Assembly (NCBI GenBank): GCA_902787555.1
Contig: CADAGO010000003.1
Coordinates: forward strand, 1 to 64,000
Direction of reading: 5' to 3'
DNA: 64,000 nucleotides
DNA from: an uncultured Bacteroidales bacterium
GTDB taxonomy: Bacteria > Bacteroidota > Bacteroidia > Bacteroidales > Bacteroidaceae
Positions 54,234-61,914 of this stretch are shown here, piece by piece. The notes under the pieces are model-generated. The model searched no databases, had not been told where the DNA came from, and worked only from the letters and a program-made list of their open reading frames with translations. A program made the translations under genes and the position numbers. The stretch's first letter is position 1. The number at the start of each line of letters is the position of its first letter.

Positions 54234-54701
54234 ATGAAAGAAAAAATGTTATCTGTATTGCTCTTTGCTTTGTTGGGTGTTCTGCCCACATTTGCCAGTT
54301 CTTCACTTCTGATACATCTGAAAGATAGCACCGTTATTGTATGCAGTCTGGCTAAGGAACCGCAGATGTCGTTTGGTAAGAAGACCATCACGTTGTCTTC
54401 GCTTGCAGGCACAGTGGGTCAATGGAACTTTACCGATGTGGAGTCGTGGAGTTTTGGCGATATTGAAGATTCAATCGATGAGCTGAAAGGCGAGAATGCC
54501 CAGATTCGAATCGAGGGTGGCAACCTCACGATTGCCGGGAACAAAGCCAAGAACGTGGCAATCTATGACTTGAGTGGACGATTGAGAACTCCTTCACTCG
54601 ATACAGCCGGCAACAAAACCACAATCAGTCTAAGCGGATTGACCAAGGGCACCTATGTGCTGAAAGTAGGCAAATCATCCGTTAAATTTATGGTGAAGTA
54701 A
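54234..54701 (+). CDS. Small secreted protein with T9SS-type C-terminal sorting domain
   Basis: 155 residues, signal peptide (about 20). Residues 25-80 resemble the start of the next protein (SLLIHLKDSTVIVCSL, then a TDVESWSFGD stretch). The C-terminus VAIYDLSGRL to KGTYVLKVGKSSVKFMVK is typical of type IX secretion sorting domains. Probably exported to the surface. First gene of a three-gene surface operon (12 bases before the next). Confidence 0.75.
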   Translation: MKEKMLSVLLFALLGVLPTFASSSLLIHLKDSTVIVCSLAKEPQMSFGKKTITLSSLAGTVGQWNFTDVESWSFGDIEDSIDELKGENAQIRIEGGNLTIAGNKAKNVAIYDLSGRLRTPSLDTAGNKTTISLSGLTKGTYVLKVGKSSVKFMVK

Positions 54702-54713
54702 ACGAGCAGACAA

Positions 54714-56642
54714 GTGAAAAGATTGTTTTATGATTCCTTGATGTTGTGCCTGTTGCTTATTCCATATAGCGTTTGGGCACAAAGTAATGTATATGTAAAT
54801 ACGAACAACAGGGTACGCATTGTCAGTCTTGTTGACAAAATTGCGTTCTCCCCTGAGCGTGTGACGTTGATGAGCGATACCAGTCACTACACTTTCGATG
54901 TGCCGTCGGTTCGTGTGATGAGCCTCCGAGAGCGCGATTCCTGGCGCTCTAAGGTGATGCCCGAGAGGTATCTTGCCGACTTTGACTTCGACATCGCTTT
55001 CGAGGATGCTGATAAGGAACTCGTAAAGGCTGAGCCCGAAGTGACAGACAGCAAAAGCAAATACTATGATGATTTCTTGGCGCATAGCACTTGGAGCAAG
55101 ACGGTCAATATCGTCTTCAGCGGACGTAATGTGCAAGTGACGGGCGATACTGATTCGCTTACTCTGACTCAAGAAGGAGCCCACCTCACGATTACGACTG
55201 CTGCGGCAGGACTGAAATTCATCCTCTCGGGACAGAGTGACGATGCGTGTATCAAGCTATACAGCGAGCGTAAGGCTTGTATCGTGCTCAACGGTGTTGA
55301 CCTCACCAATCCTCAAGGACCAGTCATCAATAGCCAGCTGAAGAAGCGTCTGTTTCTTGAGCTTGCATCGGGTAGTGTCAACACCCTCACCGATGGTGCT
55401 ACATACGTCAAAGTGAAGGGTGAGGACCAGCGCGGCTGTATCTTTGCCGAGGGCAAGCTATGTATATCGGGTCTTGGCCAGCTTTACGTGAATGCCAACA
55501 AGAAGTGCGGCATTGCATCCGATAACTATGTGCACCAGTTGGGTGGTTTCGTTCACGTCAACGCTCATGCCGAGAAGGGTAAAGCGGTCTATGGTAAGGA
55601 GCATATTATCATCGGCGGAGGTGTGCTGCGAACTTATAGCGACGGACAGGCAAGCAAGGGTATTGCGTCCGATTCTCTCCTATGGATGACAGGCGGAGTG
55701 GTAAAAGCCATCACGACGGGCAACGCTCTTTGGGCAGAGGACGAGCAGGACTACAGTTCGTGCTGTGCTGTGAAGAGTGAGTGGGATATGAATATCTCCG
55801 GAGGCGAGCTTTACTGCCTTTCGACGGGAACGGGCGGCAAGGGTATCAGCGCAGGCCACATGGAGGCTGTCAGCGAGAAAAAGACAAACTACAACGGTAC
55901 GCTCACCATTGCAAATGCGGATGTATATGTGCGCACAGGCGGTACACGCATTCCTGAAGTGAAGACTGAGGACGCCCACGGACAGAAGGTTGAGGCTGCT
56001 GCATCGCCCAAGGGCATTAAGTCTGTCGGCAAGATGGTCTTCAACTCGGGTAACGTGTATGTGAGATGTTCCGGAGGTGTTGCGGCCGAGGGTATCGAAT
56101 CGAAGAAGACCATCGACATCAACGGCGGCAAGATCCGTACCTACTGTGTGGACGATGGTATGAATGCCGAAGGCTGTTACATCAACGGGGGCGACGTGCT
56201 GATTTGCAGTACTGAGAACGACGGCTTCGATGTCAGCTTCCTGTTTATGAATGACGGCTTGCTTTACAGCATCGGTGCCGACGATGCCCAGATGGGGCTT
56301 GATACCGACGGAAAGACCTTCAAGGTGACGGGTGGCGAGATTGTTGCGCTTGGTGCACGCAATTGTTCCCCCTACGCCTCGAGTGAGCAGGCGAGTGTGT
56401 TGTGCTATGTGAATAAGCATATCAGCGGCATCGCGTTGGCCGATGCTGACGGCCGTATCATCAAGGCAATCCCTGCCCCCGACTCTTACGACATCGTGTG
56501 TACGCTATTCTCGAACGACCGCCTCGTGGTGGGGAACAGGTACAAGATACTCAGTTACGAACGCTCATTCAGCGACACCCCTGTAACCGAATACGACTTC
56601 ATCTTAGATAGCAAGTCGGTAACATTGGGAAGCTTCAAGTAA
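54714..56642 (+). CDS. DUF4353 carbohydrate-binding-type surface protein
   Basis: 642 residues with a GTG start (KRLFYDSLMLCLLLIPYSVW signal). Residues about 125 to the end form a DUF4353 (Cthe_2159-like) right-handed beta-helix with repeated NGG/SGG turns (INGGKIRTYC, INGGDVLIC, VTGGEIVALGA). The family binds acidic polysaccharides such as pectin. The following gene carries the same domain fused to CotH. Confidence 0.85.
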   Translation: MKRLFYDSLMLCLLLIPYSVWAQSNVYVNTNNRVRIVSLVDKIAFSPERVTLMSDTSHYTFDVPSVRVMSLRERDSWRSKVMPERYLADFDFDIAFEDADKELVKAEPEVTDSKSKYYDDFLAHSTWSKTVNIVFSGRNVQVTGDTDSLTLTQEGAHLTITTAAAGLKFILSGQSDDACIKLYSERKACIVLNGVDLTNPQGPVINSQLKKRLFLELASGSVNTLTDGATYVKVKGEDQRGCIFAEGKLCISGLGQLYVNANKKCGIASDNYVHQLGGFVHVNAHAEKGKAVYGKEHIIIGGGVLRTYSDGQASKGIASDSLLWMTGGVVKAITTGNALWAEDEQDYSSCCAVKSEWDMNISGGELYCLSTGTGGKGISAGHMEAVSEKKTNYNGTLTIANADVYVRTGGTRIPEVKTEDAHGQKVEAAASPKGIKSVGKMVFNSGNVYVRCSGGVAAEGIESKKTIDINGGKIRTYCVDDGMNAEGCYINGGDVLICSTENDGFDVSFLFMNDGLLYSIGADDAQMGLDTDGKTFKVTGGEIVALGARNCSPYASSEQASVLCYVNKHISGIALADADGRIIKAIPAPDSYDIVCTLFSNDRLVVGNRYKILSYERSFSDTPVTEYDFILDSKSVTLGSFK

Positions 56643-56739
56643 TCAACAATTCAATGAGAAATTGAAGAATTGAAAAATTGAAAACTTGCAAAACTTAACT
56701 TACAATATTATGTGGTCATTTTATAATCAACGATATAGC

Positions 56740-59700
56740 ATGATTCTTCGATACACGATTGTGTCCGTCGCATTGCTTTCAAGCCTTGCTGCGGTAGCAC
56801 AACGCAATTGTGGCCTGTGGCTCAACGAAGTGCCCCTTGTGGCCGATACGGCAGCCAACAGCCTTTATGCCACCATAGAGCCTCGTGCCGGAGGTGCCCT
56901 GAAGGGTACGTTACGCTGGGACGAGAGCCGCTATCAGAGCGTTACATTGAACGATGCCGCCCTCGAGAATGGCAAGAAGGGCAATCTCGAAGTAGCCGAT
57001 TGGACGCTCAATGCATCGCATACGCTGACCGTTACCGATGCTGAGAGCCGCTCGTGGCATCTCGTGTTCAGCACCTTGCCGTTCCTGCTCATCGACTGCC
57101 CGCTCGACGAGATGTCGGCCAACTATTCCATCACGAAGGGCGATGAGAACCATACAAAGAAGTATGCAGGCTACCTGAGTGTCATCGATGCCCGATGCAG
57201 AACGAAGGAGAAAAACTCAAATGTTGAGGGGTTGGCTTGCTTCAGCTCCGACATCAAAATCCGCCTGCGTGGAGCGACATCAGGCAGCAAGGCAAAGAAG
57301 AGCTTCAACATCTCATTGGTCAAGGATGGCGAGAGCCAGAATGTCCACCTCTTGGGCTACAGAAAAGACGACGACTGGATTCTCGCGTCCGAATATATCG
57401 ACTACAGCCGTATGCGCAACCGCGTGATGATGGACCTGTGGAACAGTGTGGAAGACCTTCCCTATGCGAAGGACAACGACTATCAGGGTAACGGTACGCA
57501 GGGCGAGTTTGTCGAAGTGTTTGTCAACGGGGGCTATTACGGACTGATGTGCTTCACCGACAAGATCGACCGTAAGAAGCTGAACCTTAAGAAGACAAAG
57601 GAAGCCGACGAAACCTCTTCCGAGGTGACGCGAGGATTGCTGTGGAAGGCTAACTGGGAAAGCAACGAGACCTACCTCTCGGGCTACACTTCCCGACCAG
57701 CCAACGACTCGTTCCTGTGGCCGTATATCGAGTCAAAGGGGGCATACGGGTGGGAGCAGAAATACCCCGAGGATACTGTCAGTCAGGCATTCTTCGACCC
57801 CATCTGCGATGTTATCGACTTGCTGCGTGCCGACCAGACGGAGTTCGAAGCCAAGTATCTGGATATGTTCTACGAGCAGAATGTCATTGATTTCATCCTT
57901 TTCATACAGGCGTTCCAACTCTTGGACAATCAGAAGAAAAACTACTATCTTAGTGTGCGAAACATCAGCAAAGAGGAGAAATTCCTCTTCACCCTCTGGG
58001 ACCTCGACGGCTCTATCGGCCGCTATGCAGGAGGTGACGCAACCGGTAGCGACCCCAAGCAGATGGCATGGGGCGAAAAACTCGGTTACCACTACCTGAT
58101 ACATCGCTTCAAGACGAAGAACCTGCGTCCCGACGACTTCGCTACCAAGATGAACAATCGCTGGCAATATCTTTCCACCCATCAGCTCTCGCTTGCGAAC
58201 ATCAGAGCCTTGATGGAGCACTACGCTGATTTGTTTGCTACTTCCGGAGCTTGGGAGCGCGAGAAGGCACGTTGGCTGTCGACGTATGCTAAAAGCAAGA
58301 AAATAGCTAATACACCACACGAAGAGGTCGAGTTCATGATGTCGTTCCTGCAGGAAAACTATGCCGTATTCGACCGCGAAATGGCTTCATCGAGGTGGGA
58401 GCACGATGCATACGACGAGGACGAGTATGTCAACGAAATGACGCCTCCTGCCCTCTATGTGATAGGAAATGACGTCGCTTCGCAGCACGAGGATAACACA
58501 GTCACCCTGCAAGGTTCCGTGAAGCAGGAGCTGATTGACGGCATTACCGCTATTCACTACAATGACGGTCGGATGACAGTAGTGCGTGAAGACGGAGAGC
58601 AAGCATACGCTATCGACAGCATCAAGGAGGTTCGCACGCAGCATGTAGGCATCTATCCCACACCTGCTTTCCTCCCCGACAGCCTCAAGCACTTCTTCGA
58701 CTTCGATACACACTATTTCCCCCTTCATCTGTCAACCCTCAATGCTCACCCCTCAACTGCCAACTCAGGAGGCTCACGTACCATCCAGATAGCATTCGAT
58801 GGGCAGAATGCAACCGTCAGCGGTAATCTCGAAGGCATCACGGTAGCTGTTGAGGGCGCTGAAGTCTCGTTCCAGACCGAAATGGAGGGGCTGGTGTTCC
58901 TGCTCAGCGGACGTTCCGATGTGGGGCATATCAGCATCGACAGCAAATACCCCTGCACGCTGACTGCTGCCGATGGAGGCACCATGCTTTCCTGCATCAC
59001 AGCCAACTGCGACTTGACGGTCAACACCCCCTATGCCCTGAATTTCTATAATGATGCGTTCGACGGGAAGTGCATCAGCACTTCGGGCGATGTGACCTTC
59101 GACACCGGCTCCCTCTACTTCCTCATGACAGGTAGCGGCACCCTCACCGATGCCAGCTTCCCACAGGAACCCGACAAGGGTGCGCGGGCTGTGTTGGCCG
59201 ACAACATCACCATCAACGGCGGGCAGCTCTCTGTCAAGACGCTCGGACACAACGGAGCCGTAGGATTGGCTGCGGTGAAGAAACTGACCATCAACGGCGG
59301 CAACCACTACATCGCTACCTACGACGACCCCATCAAGGTCGGTTCGTCAGTAACCGTGAACGGAGGATTCACCCTCATGTCGAGTCTTACCAACGATGGT
59401 CTGGATTCGAAAGGCGACCTCTTCGTCAATGGAGGAACCATCAGTTCGTATAGCCCCGAGGGAGCTGAGGCAGCCTTCGACGTGAACCACTTCTACTGCG
59501 ACGGCGGTACAGTGGTCGGCGTAGGTTATAAAGGCGAGCGCCCGGCAGCAGACAAGTCCAAACAGGCAGCCATACGTCTGTATAAGAGCAAGGGCGTGCT
59601 GCGATATGTCAGGATTGCAGATGCCGAAGGGCGTGAGATAGCCTTGATTGAGACCCCTGCCTACGACACAATGACCATCGTCTATGCATCACCGGCACTC

Positions 59701-59781
59701 GAAAAAGGTAGCTCGTACACACTCCTCACAGGCAATACACCCGAAGACATGCACGAGCTGACCACGATTGCAGCAGAGTAA
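56740..59781 (+). CDS. CotH kinase-family protein fused to DUF4353
   Basis: 1013 residues from MILRYTIVSVALLSSLAAVAQ, giving a clean signal peptide; starts at 56710 (ATG) and 56686 (TTG) are possible. CotH domain about 120-560: IRLRGATSGSKAKKSFNISL, DDDWILASEYIDYSRMRNRV, FVNGGYYGLMCF and LWDLDGSIGRYAGG, all family signatures. The DUF4353 beta-helix covers about 685-1013 (ITINGGQLSVKT, LTINGGNHYIAT). The linker FPLHLSTLNAHPSTANSGG between them is encoded by low-complexity CTCAACTG-like DNA. CotH proteins include atypical protein kinases; activity here is unknown. Confidence 0.87.
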   Translation: MILRYTIVSVALLSSLAAVAQRNCGLWLNEVPLVADTAANSLYATIEPRAGGALKGTLRWDESRYQSVTLNDAALENGKKGNLEVADWTLNASHTLTVTDAESRSWHLVFSTLPFLLIDCPLDEMSANYSITKGDENHTKKYAGYLSVIDARCRTKEKNSNVEGLACFSSDIKIRLRGATSGSKAKKSFNISLVKDGESQNVHLLGYRKDDDWILASEYIDYSRMRNRVMMDLWNSVEDLPYAKDNDYQGNGTQGEFVEVFVNGGYYGLMCFTDKIDRKKLNLKKTKEADETSSEVTRGLLWKANWESNETYLSGYTSRPANDSFLWPYIESKGAYGWEQKYPEDTVSQAFFDPICDVIDLLRADQTEFEAKYLDMFYEQNVIDFILFIQAFQLLDNQKKNYYLSVRNISKEEKFLFTLWDLDGSIGRYAGGDATGSDPKQMAWGEKLGYHYLIHRFKTKNLRPDDFATKMNNRWQYLSTHQLSLANIRALMEHYADLFATSGAWEREKARWLSTYAKSKKIANTPHEEVEFMMSFLQENYAVFDREMASSRWEHDAYDEDEYVNEMTPPALYVIGNDVASQHEDNTVTLQGSVKQELIDGITAIHYNDGRMTVVREDGEQAYAIDSIKEVRTQHVGIYPTPAFLPDSLKHFFDFDTHYFPLHLSTLNAHPSTANSGGSRTIQIAFDGQNATVSGNLEGITVAVEGAEVSFQTEMEGLVFLLSGRSDVGHISIDSKYPCTLTAADGGTMLSCITANCDLTVNTPYALNFYNDAFDGKCISTSGDVTFDTGSLYFLMTGSGTLTDASFPQEPDKGARAVLADNITINGGQLSVKTLGHNGAVGLAAVKKLTINGGNHYIATYDDPIKVGSSVTVNGGFTLMSSLTNDGLDSKGDLFVNGGTISSYSPEGAEAAFDVNHFYCDGGTVVGVGYKGERPAADKSKQAAIRLYKSKGVLRYVRIADAEGREIALIETPAYDTMTIVYASPALEKGSSYTLLTGNTPEDMHELTTIAAE

Positions 59782-59795
59782 ACGGAAGTTAGTAG

Positions 59796-59817
59796 GGGAG
59801 GGTACATTGTCCCTCCC
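59796..59817 (+). terminator. Hairpin after the CotH operon
   Basis: GGGAGGG and CCCTCCC with an eight-base loop, 15 bases after the stop. No T run, so termination is only probable. Confidence 0.45.
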
Positions 59818-59871
59818 TCCATACTTCCCAAGAGTTACCGCATAGACCTGCTACAATGTCAGCCCAGGGCT

Positions 59872-60014
59872 GCCTCTTCGGTGTCTCTTCGGTGCCTCTT
59901 CGGTACCTCTTCGGTGTCTCTTCGGTGTCTCTTCGGTGTCTTTTCGGTGTCTCTTCGGTGTCTCTTCGGTGTCTTTTCGGTGTCTCTTCGGTGCCTCTTC
60001 GGTGCCTTTGCGGT
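59872..60014. repeat. 11-bp VNTR, 13 units
   Basis: Thirteen consecutive units of consensus GTCTCTTCGGT with few substitutions. Frames stay open on both strands because 33 bases encode 11 residues, but no start or context supports a gene. The block sits in the 487-base gap between cotH and the HIRAN gene, 18 bases before the inverted repeat. Confidence 0.92.
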
Positions 60015-60032
60015 ACTCAGTGGGTGTGGGGT

Positions 60033-60236
60033 TGTGACAATTGTGACAAAGGACAATTGTTTTTTTTGCGGTAGTAAGCGGGGAGTGGATGGTAGGTAAT
60101 GGATAGGATATCTATCTTACTACTTCTATCTTACTATTCTACTTCTATCTTTCTATTACTGAAAAAATGTATTTTTCATAGTAGTGTTTTGGGTTGGTGG
60201 AGAAAATTGCATTGTCTTTTGTCACAATTGTCACAG
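60033..60236. repeat. Inverted iteron repeat, copy 3
   Basis: Left arm TGTGACAATTGTGACAAA and GACAAT (60033-60057); right arm (60208-60236) is its inverse complement with AAGACAATGCA. Between the arms are CTATCTTACTA-like words and an A/T hairpin (60157-60184, TACTGAAAAA with TTTTTCATAGTA). The right arm equals 62522-62550 of the DUF3987 gene over 29 bases. Confidence 0.85.
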
Positions 60237-60252
60237 ATTGAAAAATAATTTG

Positions 60253-60260
60253 TATATTTG
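60253..60260 (+). promoter_or_regulatory. -7 box of the HIRAN gene
   Basis: TATATTTG, 8 bases before the start codon. The only TTG at fitting distance (60228-60230, 22-base gap) lies in the right iteron arm, so a protein on the iteron could affect this promoter. The very short leader is unusual. Confidence 0.5.
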
Positions 60261-60268
60261 CAGTCGGT

Positions 60269-61594
60269 ATGGAGAAAATCAGATTTGACATAGTGGGGCT
60301 GGCGCACAACGACGTGCGTGACAGTTGGAAGGAATATGCCGCAGGGGCTGTGGGCAAGCTGCTGACGATGCAGCCTCAGTCGGAGAACGTGAAAGACCCT
60401 TATGCCATTCGTGCGCGTGAGGGCAGCCTGCACGTGGGCTATGTGGCTGTGACCGACCTTGATGTGGTGTATCAGGCATTGAAGGGAAGTGGCTTGCAGC
60501 GACTACGCGGGCGCGTTGTGGAGAGTAATCCGGAGCCGCCTGTGCTGACTGTGGAGTGTGAGGTGGACTGCGTCGATTGGGACTACGAGCCGTTCGACGA
60601 CAGTGTGTATGCAGGTTGGCGGTACGATGGGCTGTCGCTGGTGCCGAAGGAATTGGAAAGCCTTAGCGACCTGACGATCGACATTAAAGATGCCTTAAAA
60701 TCGAACGGAGATACTGAATCCATTTGTCGCATGACGAAGCAGTTGCTGGATGTGCATCTTTATGATGTGAGCCGCGAGATGACACGCGACCGTTATCGCA
60801 TAGAGCGTCTGCTTGCCCAGCATAGCGACCCTGAGCTGCAGGAAGCTGCCAGCCAGATGCGCCTTCAGAAGGGTATGCTCATGAAGCACGATAGTCGTGA
60901 CGAAGTGGCGAGCCATCTGTTTCTTGATTATCCTGAAAGGCTGTGGCAGAAGGAGTTGGAAAACTATCACTATACCTACGACAACCGCCTCGATGAGCTG
61001 GAGCAGCAGCTGCGTGCCTTCCCGTATCACCTGTACGACAAGTTCCTGAACGACCCTGTGGACTTCCTGCGCGAGGTGTACTACAAGCACGTACCTCGCC
61101 AGCATCTGCTGAAGTTTCTCTCGGGCATCATCCTCATGATACTCAAGGGACGTGTCGAAATCAAGCGCTGGGGGCGTGATGGCGATACGGAGCCTATTGA
61201 GCGCATCAGGAAATTCAGCAACCCCGCCGATGTGCCCGACCGTGAGAATACGGCAGAGGAGGCAGAGGCGCTACATGAACTCCTGCAAATGAAAGACAGG
61301 GAAGGACACCTTATTATAAAACAGAAGAACCAATGGGCAGGCATCATGAGCGTGCTGGTGTATGAATATCAAGTGATTGACGAGCCCGACATGCGTGCCT
61401 TCTGCCACAAGATGGATGAATGGGGGTTCGGCAAAGACAGCGGCTATGAAAACTACTGCGATTACGACAACCTGAGCAAAGCCTCAAAATATGCACTGCA
61501 CCCCTTCAAACTATGGACGAAAGAGAGGGGAGCCGCCTATCAGCGCCAAGTGCGTGCCGCTACTGAATTGCGTGGCATATTGAAGAGGAAATAG
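60269..61594 (+). CDS. HIRAN-domain protein
   Basis: 441 residues, soluble. The N-terminal about 110 residues form a HIRAN domain (DIVGLAHNDVRDSWKEY, DPYAIRAREGSLHVGYVAV), a fold that binds single-stranded or 3' DNA ends in HLTF/Rad5 proteins. The remaining 330 residues are helical and charged, and I do not recognise them; no nuclease or helicase motifs seen. Accessory gene between the CotH operon and the VirE_N gene. Possibly acts on DNA of a mobile element; inference. Confidence 0.75.
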   Translation: MEKIRFDIVGLAHNDVRDSWKEYAAGAVGKLLTMQPQSENVKDPYAIRAREGSLHVGYVAVTDLDVVYQALKGSGLQRLRGRVVESNPEPPVLTVECEVDCVDWDYEPFDDSVYAGWRYDGLSLVPKELESLSDLTIDIKDALKSNGDTESICRMTKQLLDVHLYDVSREMTRDRYRIERLLAQHSDPELQEAASQMRLQKGMLMKHDSRDEVASHLFLDYPERLWQKELENYHYTYDNRLDELEQQLRAFPYHLYDKFLNDPVDFLREVYYKHVPRQHLLKFLSGIILMILKGRVEIKRWGRDGDTEPIERIRKFSNPADVPDRENTAEEAEALHELLQMKDREGHLIIKQKNQWAGIMSVLVYEYQVIDEPDMRAFCHKMDEWGFGKDSGYENYCDYDNLSKASKYALHPFKLWTKERGAAYQRQVRAATELRGILKRK

Positions 61595-61618
61595 GAGGAT
61601 TTTTTTGAGTTTTTGTTC

Positions 61619-61673
61619 CCCCTAATGGGAATTTTTGCAACCCTTAAGGGTAACAATTTTTCCCCTTAAGGGG
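61619..61673. promoter_or_regulatory. Three palindromes at two-helical-turn spacing
   Basis: CCCTAATGGG (61620-61629), ACCCTTAAGGGT (61640-61651) and CCCCTTAAGGGG (61662-61673), with centres 21 and 22 bp apart, separated by AATTTTTGCAA-like A/T tracts. They lie after the HIRAN stop and about 200 bases before the next start. Operator array or nested terminators; undecided. The rest of this 320-base gap holds TTCnnACG words (61757-61809) and the next promoter. Confidence 0.5.
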
Positions 61674-61823
61674 GGATTCCTTTCGTAGCTTCTGCCGTTT
61701 CTGGGGGATATATATAGCGCTTTCATTCGGGTATTTATATGACTTGAGAAGACTTCTTCCAACGAAAACATTCTAATGTCGTTCGAACGTTCCGACAGAC
61801 GTTCCAACGGCATTTTTTCTGCA

Positions 61824-61877
61824 TTGTAGCGTCATACATTATTACTAACTTTGCAGTGTCAATCCGGCCGATGACAC
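61824..61877 (+). promoter_or_regulatory. Promoter and leader hairpin of the VirE_N/DUF3987 gene
   Basis: TTG (61824-61826), 19 bases, TAACTTTG (61846-61853), then CAGTGTCAA. GTGTCA and TGACAC arms (61856-61877) form a hairpin at the expected transcript start. The promoter word is shared with element copies 1 and 2. Confidence 0.65.
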
Positions 61878-61914
61878 AAAAAACGTATTGTTAAACCAGC
61901 AAAAAGAATAAAGT

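Noticed and set aside
59856..60099. Open frames of 65-72 codons on both strands through the 11-bp repeat
   Set aside because: They arise because 33 bases of the repeat have no stop; no start context or homology.
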